DNA of 64,000 nt, taken from NCBI GenBank assembly GCA_017893485.1, contig CM030363.1, positions 112,711,073 to 112,775,072 on the forward strand. The letters run 5' to 3'. How positions within the stretch are numbered: position 1 is the stretch's first letter; the number at the start of each line of letters is the position of its first letter. The stretch is from Hemerocallis citrina (taxonomy: Eukaryota; Streptophyta; Magnoliopsida; Asparagales; Asphodelaceae). Positions 57,950 to 64,000 of this stretch are shown here, piece after piece. The notes beneath the pieces were generated by a model, which ran no database searches, had not been told where the DNA came from, and was given only the letters and a program-made list of their open reading frames with translations. Made by a program: the position numbers and the translations under genes.

Positions 57950-58370
57950 CGGCAACATAATCCGAGCAATCTTGTCTAGAAGCCGAAATCCGAAACCCCA
58001 CGCCTTCGGTCGGCTGCCGAGCAGGGGCCTTTCCGACCCTGCAAACGGAGAAAACTCACTTTCTCCTCAACTTTCGTGATTGATCTCGATCAGACGGCCC
58101 AGATCTTGCCACCGATGCTAAATGACAAGATAGCGTTTTCTCGGGAACTGAGCCACCTCGAGATTCGTGCCATCATCCGACGGTTCAGATCCTGCCAACA
58201 GCGCTAAAAAGACAAGATAGCACTTTCTTGGGAACTGCACCGCATCGAGATCCGCACCGATATCCGGCGGCCCAGATCTTGTCAGAATCGCTAAACGACA
58301 AGGTACCGCTCCGTCAGGAACCCGTTCGCCTCGAGATTCTAACCGACGGCACCATGTGCTCGGCTCGAGG
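57950..58370 (+). repeat. Inverted copy of the T U3 module with ~88-bp subrepeats
   Basis: Contains CTTCGGTCGGCTGCCGAGCAG and CAAACGGAGAAAACTCAC, the reverse complement of the U3 module, then three diverged ~88-bp repeats of 'cggcccagatcttg...gacaagatagc...gagattc'. Confidence 0.8.
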
Positions 58371-58427
58371 ACCTCGGCACGGCCAACACGCTCACAAGCA
58401 AAATAAGTACGCAGAACCACAAAGGAA

Positions 58428-58433
58428 TTTTAT
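58428..58433 (-). terminator. Poly(A) signal for the T antisense gene
   Basis: AATAAA on the minus strand, about 110 bases beyond the stop of the last coiled-coil exon (58,546). It faces the plus-strand signal at 57,242, so the two units converge. Confidence 0.4.
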
Positions 58434-58545
58434 TAATAATCGGGACACAATACAAAGCAGTCCTTCCATAGTTACAAAATGTTAAAAAAAAAAATATATA
58501 ATACAGCGCCGACCCATTACACTTGGTCCTCAAACAGAAATGTCT

Positions 58546-58974
58546 TCACTGATCTCTTTGGTCGCCAGCCCTTCCACTTCGGCTGTTAGCCTCCTTCCGA
58601 AGCTTCGCCTCCACAGTCTGTAAGTGATGGATCTCGGAGAGCAAATCGTCCCGCTCGGCTAATATCTTCGACTGATTGTGCCGAATACACTGAACCCGAA
58701 GAGCGTTGCTAAAAGCTGTCTGCGAGTCCTCGTCTTCCCCTGCGGGGGTCGCCTCGATGATCCTACTCTCCAGACGTTGGATCTCGGCGTCTCGTTGGCC
58801 GAGGACAGACTGAAGGTGGGCCCGCTCGCTCTCAGCTCGACGTAACTCCAGCTCTACTCCGCGACGCTGCTCTCGGCACTTCGTCGAGCGCGACTTCGCC
58901 GCCCCGGAGGTCACCTCGGCGTCAGCTTCATTGTCCGAGCCGTTGGGATCGGTGTATTGATCTGACACTAGGAG
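58546..58974 (-). CDS. Coiled-coil exon C of the T antisense gene
   Basis: Preceded on the minus strand by a CTTCTTTTCAG acceptor ending at 58,975. Reads LLVSDQYTDPNGSDNEADAEV, then Arg/Glu/Leu heptads (LELRRAESERAHLQSVLGQR, IQRLESRI, AERDDLLSEIHHLQT) and a stop at 58,546; 142 codons. No enzyme motif. It looks like a 3'-terminal exon that could be joined to upstream exons of the antisense gene. A stand-alone ORF with ATG at 59,046 is possible but would read through the intron-like tract. Confidence 0.55.
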   Translation of the reverse strand, partial: LLVSDQYTDPNGSDNEADAEVTSGAAKSRSTKCREQRRGVELELRRAESERAHLQSVLGQRDAEIQRLESRIIEATPAGEDEDSQTAFSNALRVQCIRHNQSKILAERDDLLSEIHHLQTVEAKLRKEANSRSGRAGDQRDQ

Positions 58975-59144
58975 CTGAAAAGAAGGGAAAATGAATAGCA
59001 AGGTTTCAATACACTTCCGAGGCACAACACTTGAAGAATTTTCCAATTAAACTTTCAAATTCATATATAATAGCCCCACATACAACAAGACCGACTCTAC
59101 TACAAAGTCTTGCAACAAATCAGAAGAAACACAAAACGACACGA

Positions 59145-59984
59145 TCAGGGCCTCTTCGGAAGGGGAACGCTTCGGTTCAAGGAAACGCGAGGACGACGAG
59201 GCCTGACCTCCGAGCTCGATTCCAAACCAACGAAGCGTGACCCCCCTTCGCCGCTGACCTTAACTGTGGCGCCGACTGAGGCACCGCTCGACGAGACGGC
59301 TGCGCTACTCTGAGCGTCGGCAGGGCTCCACCTAGCCGCAGGCAAACGTGTCGCGAGTTCGTAAAAGGAAATACCTCTCTCGCTCTCTTCGCGAGTGCAC
59401 GATGTACTGCGGACATTGGCCCTCTCTGGCATAGGCTTGAGTGACGCGACCTCTTCCTCCAGTTCAATGATTCTGTCTCTCAGAGCGTCGTCCTTCGCCA
59501 ACTTCTTCAAACGAGAAGGCCTTGACGAGCCAGAGACGTTGGCGCCATCGGTCGCGAGCCGTCGGAAGTGGGTGACCTCGATCCTCCTATCTATCGTGAT
59601 CCTTCTGAGCCTGTCGACCTCGGCCAACAACCTCTTGCGCTCGGCCGACACCTTCTCTAGCTCAGAAGTTAGCTTCTCTTCCGCCACCGAGCGTTCTTTC
59701 TCCGCTAATTCCATGTGTTGGACCTCGGTCAAAAGCTCGTCATTCTTCTGCTCGGCGGCAGTAAGCTCTCTACGGAGCCGCTCGACCTCGCCTTCGGGAC
59801 AAGGGGCTTGGGGTTGCTTCCGCAGTTGCCACAACTCGCGACAATACTTCCGCACAGCTGCCTTCGTCTCCTCCAACTTCAAGAGCATGAGAAACCGCCT
59901 CTGTCGGCTATTCGAGAGCTCACCCTTCGTTTTGGCCAGCTCCTTACGAAGGTGTGCAACCTCCGGAATCGGACTGAACCTTAC
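59145..59984 (-). CDS. Coiled-coil exon B of the T antisense gene
   Basis: Preceded by a TTATCTCTGATTTTCAG acceptor ending at 59,985. 279 codons to a stop at 59,145. Long heptad arrays (VAHLRKELAKTKGELSNSRQ, VERLRRELTAAEQKNDELL, LEKVSAERKRLLAEVDRLRR), a basic SRPSRLKKLAK segment, then a Ser/Ala-rich tail. No known catalytic motif. Like exons C and 3, it is a Glu/Lys/Leu coiled coil ending in a stop, so these may be alternative 3' ends. Upstream ATG at 60,098 also opens the frame, across the putative intron. Confidence 0.55.
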   Translation of the reverse strand, partial: VRFSPIPEVAHLRKELAKTKGELSNSRQRRFLMLLKLEETKAAVRKYCRELWQLRKQPQAPCPEGEVERLRRELTAAEQKNDELLTEVQHMELAEKERSVAEEKLTSELEKVSAERKRLLAEVDRLRRITIDRRIEVTHFRRLATDGANVSGSSRPSRLKKLAKDDALRDRIIELEEEVASLKPMPERANVRSTSCTREESERGISFYELATRLPAARWSPADAQSSAAVSSSGASVGATVKVSGEGGSRFVGLESSSEVRPRRPRVSLNRSVPLPKRP

Positions 59985-60195
59985 CTGAAAATCAGAGATA
60001 AATCCGAGACCCAACACTTGGAGAATTCCATGCCAAATCAAACACAAAATCCGAGACTCAACACTTGGATAAATTTTGGCCAAACAAACTGTTTTCATTC
60101 AAAGCCGAGAAGAAAGTTTACAAGAGCGGTGGCCAGTCCGCAGTTAGGCTTACAAAAAGAAATAAAACAACGAAAGACTAAAAGAGACAATCGAG

Positions 60196-60864
60196 TCAGG
60201 GGTCGACCTTTTTGTCGTTCGGGTCCGTCGACCCCCCGGCCTTGTCCTCGCAATCGCCCTCGTCTTCGTCTCCACTCCTGCTCTCCTCCTCGGAGTCGTC
60301 CTCCTCTTCACCTTCGGCCTCGGTCTCTCCTAGGCCTTCGACACCTTCTGTCTCTCCCTCGGGGTCGAGCATCTCCTGGGGAACCTCCTCCTCCCCCTCC
60401 ACGGGGTCGTAAAAACGGTAGGAAGACGTGTCGAAGCCTGGGTTCCTGGCGGCCACGTGGAGCAAGGCTTGACCGTAGGCGTCCTCCATGTTCTGGAGCA
60501 TGTGTTGCACGGCCTCCTCCTGCACGGCCTTCTTCACCTTCTTCACCTTAGACAGGTGTTTCGCCCTGATTTTCTCGGCCCTCTTCCGAGCCCTCTCCGC
60601 TTCCGACCGAGCATTGGCCAGCTCCTCCTTCAGCTCGGCAACCTCCTTCTCCGAAGCCTCAAGCTTGGTTGCCGTGTCCTTCGACAGCTGAATAGCGTTG
60701 GCCAGCTGCTTCTCCAGTCCCGCCACTTCGGCACCCCTCTTTGCCGAGAGGAGCTGCTCGGCATCAAGCAGCTTCGTGGCCTTGACAGGCTCCACCCTCT
60801 CCCGCTCATGTTCCTGTTCCTTGCTCACGAACTCCTCGAGCAGGAAGTTGAAGTGGCAGAGGGT
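60196..60864 (-). CDS. T antisense gene, exon 3 (coiled coil, acidic tail)
   Basis: The acceptor TTTTCTTTTTAG ends at 60,865. Reads TLCHFNFLLEEFVSKEQEHE, then a ~100-residue coiled coil (GLEKQLANAIQLSKDTATKL, AELKEELANARSEAERARKR), FYDPVEG, and a ~50-residue Glu/Asp tail, stopping at 60,196; 222 codons. Frame is continuous with exon 2 across a 91-nt intron. Confidence 0.65.
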   Translation of the reverse strand, partial: TLCHFNFLLEEFVSKEQEHERERVEPVKATKLLDAEQLLSAKRGAEVAGLEKQLANAIQLSKDTATKLEASEKEVAELKEELANARSEAERARKRAEKIRAKHLSKVKKVKKAVQEEAVQHMLQNMEDAYGQALLHVAARNPGFDTSSYRFYDPVEGEEEVPQEMLDPEGETEGVEGLGETEAEGEEEDDSEEESRSGDEDEGDCEDKAGGSTDPNDKKVDP

Positions 60865-60955
60865 CTAAAAAGAAAACAGCACATTAGAACCCGAATCCAA
60901 GGACTTAGAAAAATCTCAGTAAAAGTTTCGATAAGAAAGAGCTCGGCCCACTTAC

Positions 60956-61465
60956 CGACATGGTGTTCCGAGCAATCTGCATCGCGGCGTCCCCTGCAAG
61001 CCCGGCCTTTAGGGTCGCTCAATCCTTTGGGGTCGGCAGGTGCCTCACCGCTTCCATGTAGATATTGTCGTCGCCCAAGAAGTCGTCAACGTTCATCACC
61101 TGCCAGTCGGGGACGAAGATCTGCTTATGACGCTCGGTCAAGATCTTCTCCGCCTCGGCAGTGAGGGGCGAAACTTGGAGGGACAGCACCTCCTTCACGC
61201 CGAACGCACCGCTCGACGAACCGGGAGCATCCCCCTTCGAGGTCGGTGTCGGCGCGCCTGAAGCAGGAGGCTCAGGGACCATGACCTCCCCCTGCTCGGA
61301 ACCAGCCTCCGGCACAACAACCTTCGGCTGGTCGGGGACCTTCGCGACCGAAGGCATCTTCGATGCTCGGCCGCCCTGAGGCCCCGCCGAAGGCCTCTTC
61401 TTCTTCGTCTCCTGCTCTGCCGCCCTGGCCTTCGCCATCAGAGCTTTGTAGTCCAACTTCATCGT
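60956..61465 (-). pseudogene. T antisense gene, exon 2 (one stop)
   Basis: 170 codons starting TMKLDYKALMAKARAAEQE, then a Pro/Gly/Ser-rich stretch, RHKQIFVPDWQVMN and HLPTPKD, a TGA near 61,017-61,019, and on in frame ATLKAGLAGDAAMQIARNTM to a good donor (TCG|GTAAGT, 60,955). The TGA stands where a CGA would continue the frame, so this copy is probably inactive. Intron 1 (61,466-61,532, 67 nt) separates it from exon 1; intron 2 is 60,865-60,955. Confidence 0.65.
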
Positions 61466-61532
61466 CTCTGCACAAGCCGAATGAAAAAACATAGAAAAAT
61501 TTTCATAAACTTTAAGCAAAGAGTATAAATAC

Positions 61533-62528
61533 CAGAAGCATACTAGGGTCAATCGGACTGAGACCCCCTCGGAACAGAGCCTCCTCGGTAATATCTTTCC
61601 AGCTGAGCGCTGGTAGAGCGAGGAGCTTCTTGTGGACCTCTGTTTCCTCGTCACTCAACACCGGCTCCTTCTTAGCTCGCTTGGGCAGGCCATCCTTCGC
61701 CCAAACTATCGGTATCACCCATGGCGCGGGGGCTCGGATGATGAAATACTTCTCCTTCCAATGTTTGATCGAGTCCGGATTCTCGATCAACTTCACGCCC
61801 GTCCGCGGCGAAAGATAGAACCTTTGTTCGTTCCGACTTGGCTGACAAGGTCGGTAGAGGCTTCGAAAGAGAAACATGCTTGGCTCGGCACCAACCTCTT
61901 GGCATCGGAGGACAAACACCGTGACGTGCCTCCAGGTGTTCGGCATCAGCTGGGCGGGGCTCAGACCGTACCAGTTCAAGACATCGAATACGAACGGATG
62001 AAGGGGAAAGCGGAGCCCGGCGATGAGAGAGTCGACAGGAAAGACGCACACATCTGTCGAGGACTTCGTATTGGCTCGGAAGCCTGGCCCGGGGAGTAGC
62101 AGCCCGTACTCGGTGGGGATTCGGAATCCCTTTCGGATCAAATGAAGATCGGCCTCCGTAAGCGTGGAGATGGTATGGTCCACCTCGGACAGCTCTCTCG
62201 GTTCATTCTCCTCCACCGACTTGGCCGTCCCATGGGTCACCTTCTCCAAGACATCCTCGGCGTAGTCCCGAACGCCTCCCACGCTCGACAGAGCAATGGG
62301 CTGCCGACCGAACGCCCCCGCCATCTTCGGCGTCTCGATGATCGTGACCACCGCTTTACTCTTATGAGACGCCGCCGCGACTTCCTTAGGTGTTTCGGCC
62401 ACTTCACCCTCTCGGTCTGGCCGAACGACGCTCTGATCGGTCGGCTCCACTACCTCCATTTCTTTGCCCGCTCGGTCTACGGCTTGCTCCGAGATGGGGG
62501 TCTCATCCGAGGAGGTAATCTTAACCAT
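61533..62528 (-). CDS. T antisense gene, exon 1 (PF04195-like domain)
   Basis: ATG at 62,526-62,528 (MVKITSSDETPISEQ), 332 codons, then the donor CTG|GTATTT. After a Glu-rich N-terminus, residues ~125-260 contain IRKGFRIPTEYGLLLPGPG, FPVDSLIAGLRFPLHPFVFD, LNWYGLSPAQLMPNTWRHV and a W-rich end (HWKEKYFIIRAPAPW). This pattern is that of the 'putative gypsy type transposon' domain (Transposase_28, PF04195), known from antisense ORFs of Tat/Retand/Grande elements. Biochemical role unknown. It is read against pol, from its own TATA box at 62,723 and the tandem U3-like modules further upstream. Confidence 0.8.
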
Positions 62529-62722
62529 TTTCTAAAAGAGAAAGGAAGGAGACTGACCTTGAAATGATAGCTACGGTTGGAAAAAGTCACCGGAGACAGA
62601 GAACGCCTCGCCGCGACAGCTAACACCACCACCAAGGAGCTGAAAACTTCGAAGTAGAAAGTAAGAACTGAAGAGAGGGAGTAAAAGTAAATAATGAGAC
62701 TTGGTTTAAAGGGGGGTGAAGA

Positions 62723-62728
62723 TTTATA
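62723..62728 (-). promoter_or_regulatory. TATA box of the T antisense gene
   Basis: The minus strand reads TTTACTATAAATCTTCACC. TATAAA lies about 195 bases before the ATG and about 70 bases beyond the tandem U3-like modules; a start near 62,690 is expected. Confidence 0.65.
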
Positions 62729-62796
62729 GTAAAAAGGAACGTCCCTTGGACTTCCAAACGTAAGGGCACGACTTTTGGGCCGTTCTCGAAACGTCG

Positions 62797-63815
62797 CAAA
62801 GGCCCAAAACCACTCCGCCTCCTCACCAAGTCAAGCCGTTCGGCACCACAGGATCCAAAGCCGAAGCCCCATGTTTTCGGTCGGCTGCCGAGCAGGTGCC
62901 TTTCCGATCCTGCAAGTGGAGAAAATTCACTTTCTCCTCAACTTCGCACATGATCTTGATCAGACGGCTCAGATCTTGCCAAAGACACTAGAAGACAAGA
63001 TAGTGTTTTCTTGAGAAATGCGCCCGTCTTGAGATGCGCGCCGTCATCCAAAGGCCCAAAACCACTCCGCCTCCTCACCAAGTCAAGCCGTTCGGCACCA
63101 CAGGATCCGAAGCCGAAGCCCCATGTCTTCGGTCGGCTGCCGAGCAGGTGCCTTTCCGATCCTGCAAGTGGAGAAAATTCACTTTCTCCTCAACTTTCGC
63201 GCATGATCTCGATCAGACGGCTCAGATCTCGCCAAAGACACTAGACGACAAGATAGTGTTTTCTTGATAAATGCGCCCGTCTTGAGATGCGCACCGTCAT
63301 CCAAAGGCCCAAAACCACTCCGCCTCCTCACCAAGTCAAGCCGTTCGGCACCACAGGATCCGAAGCCGAAGCCCCATGTCTTCGGTCGGCTGCCGAGCAG
63401 GTGCCTTTCTGATCCTGTAAGTGGAGAAAATTCACTTTCTCCTTAACTTTCGTGCATGATCTCGATCAGACGGCTCAGATCTCGCCAAAGACACTAGACG
63501 ACAAGATAGTGTTTTCTTGAGAAATGCGCCCGTCTTGAGATGCGCGCCGTCATCCAAAGGCCCAAAACCACTCCGCCTCCTTACCAAGTCAAGCCGTTCG
63601 GCACCACAGGATCCGAAGCCAAAGCCCCATGTCTTCGGTCGGCTGCCGAGCAGGTGCCTTTCCGATCCTGCAAGTGGTGAAAATTCACTTTCTCCTCAAC
63701 TTTCGCGCATGATCTCGATCAGACGGCTCAGATCTCGCCAAAGACACTAGACGACAAGATAGTGTTTTCTTGAGAAATGCGCCCGTCTTGAGATGCGCGC
63801 CGTCATCCAAAGGCC
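62797..63815 (-). repeat. 253-bp tandem repeat, 4 copies: U3 module upstream of antisense gene
   Basis: Copies begin at 62,797, 63,049, 63,302 and 63,555, with a fragment from 63,808 (periods 252, 253, 253, 253). On the minus strand each reads 'aagaaaacactatcttgtc', then GGCGAGATCTGAGCCGTCTG, then CTCC-(a/g)CTTGCAGGATCGG and GCAGCCGACCGAAGACATGG. The same blocks, in the same order, occur on the plus strand in the U3 of T (53,340-53,510). The copies are very similar to each other. The short ORFs (MRNAPVLRCAPSSKGPKP...) are repeat artefacts. Confidence 0.9.
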
Positions 63816-63975
63816 CAGATCGCGTCAAGCCGCTCGGACTGCTACACTTGCCCGATGTCATCCGACGGCTCCAGTTACGCCGCGTCGCTCGGATTATTGC
63901 ACCCTCGGACGTCCCACCTCTGACTGAAGATACCAGAAAAAATTTAAGTTCAAAGTTTTAAGGCACCGCCCTCGG

Positions 63976-64000
63976 TGAGCCCCCCAGGCCCCAGGTCTCG
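63976..64000 (+). repeat. Possible start of 3' LTR of T
   Basis: TGAGCCCCCCAGGCCCC resembles CGAGCCCCCCACTCC at 52,496. It is at the right place, after the antisense promoter region, but only 25 bases are visible. Confidence 0.35.

Noticed and set aside
60212..61164. Plus-strand ORFs over the antisense exons (Ser-rich and Leu-rich)
   Set aside because: Complementary reading of coiled-coil exons with Glu/Leu codons; splice signals and domain content favour the minus strand.
1..64000. Host genes, tRNA, rRNA or snRNA genes
   Set aside because: None could be supported; the only tRNA-like text is the short primer-binding sites.

Overview
This window is plant nuclear DNA, most likely from a eudicot, and it holds no recognisable host gene. 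Every protein-like signal comes from a transposable element: Ty3/gypsy LTR retrotransposons of the Tekay/Del (chromovirus), Athila and Tat lineages, plus non-autonomous Helitrons. LTRs with TG...CA ends, primer-binding sites for initiator-Met tRNA (Tekay type) and tRNA-Asp (Athila), AT-rich spacers and nested insertions point to pericentromeric or other gene-poor heterochromatin. The species cannot be named from the sequence.

Layout. (1) 1-14,570: minus-strand Tekay-like element 'W' as an LTR-internal-LTR tandem with long (3.3 kb) LTRs. Its left LTR is split by nested material at 1,031-9,091: a plus LTR carrying a 152-bp satellite, a copia-like LTR, a minus LTR fragment, a gag fragment, and a second plus LTR holding a Helitron pair. 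(2) 14,571-16,786: plus LTR 'X', itself inserted in the gag of minus element 'E-B' (gag 16,787-17,084; 5' LTR 17,286-23,731, split by a 4-kb solo LTR). (3) 23,732-24,648 and 40,536-42,572: two halves of a minus Tekay element 'Y'. (4) 24,649-28,783 and 37,755-40,535: minus Tekay element 'Z' (gag-pol, PBS and 5' LTR), split at its PBS by an Athila element (28,784-37,754, TSD ATACC). The Athila element carries a Helitron, which carries another Helitron of the same family in opposite orientation. (5) 42,934-51,050: plus Tekay element 'V' with gag, pol, chromodomain and both LTRs partly present. (6) 51,051-52,495: minus LTR. (7) 52,496-64,000: plus Tat-lineage element 'T' with a dual-RNase-H pol and a large, spliced, antisense gene on the minus strand.

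The pieces are mostly decayed, and many stop codons look like C-to-T changes of Gln or Arg codons. Two things stand out. In T, the antisense gene lies downstream of four tandem copies of a module that is also tandemly repeated in the U3 of the 5' LTR, in the same orientation relative to each transcript. This suggests that a copied LTR promoter/enhancer drives the antisense gene. In V and Z, gag is interrupted by an approximately 84-bp intron-like gap and gag is separated from protease by an approximately 130-bp one; both have conserved splice borders in the two copies. The related gags at 7 kb and 24 kb have no gap at the first position.
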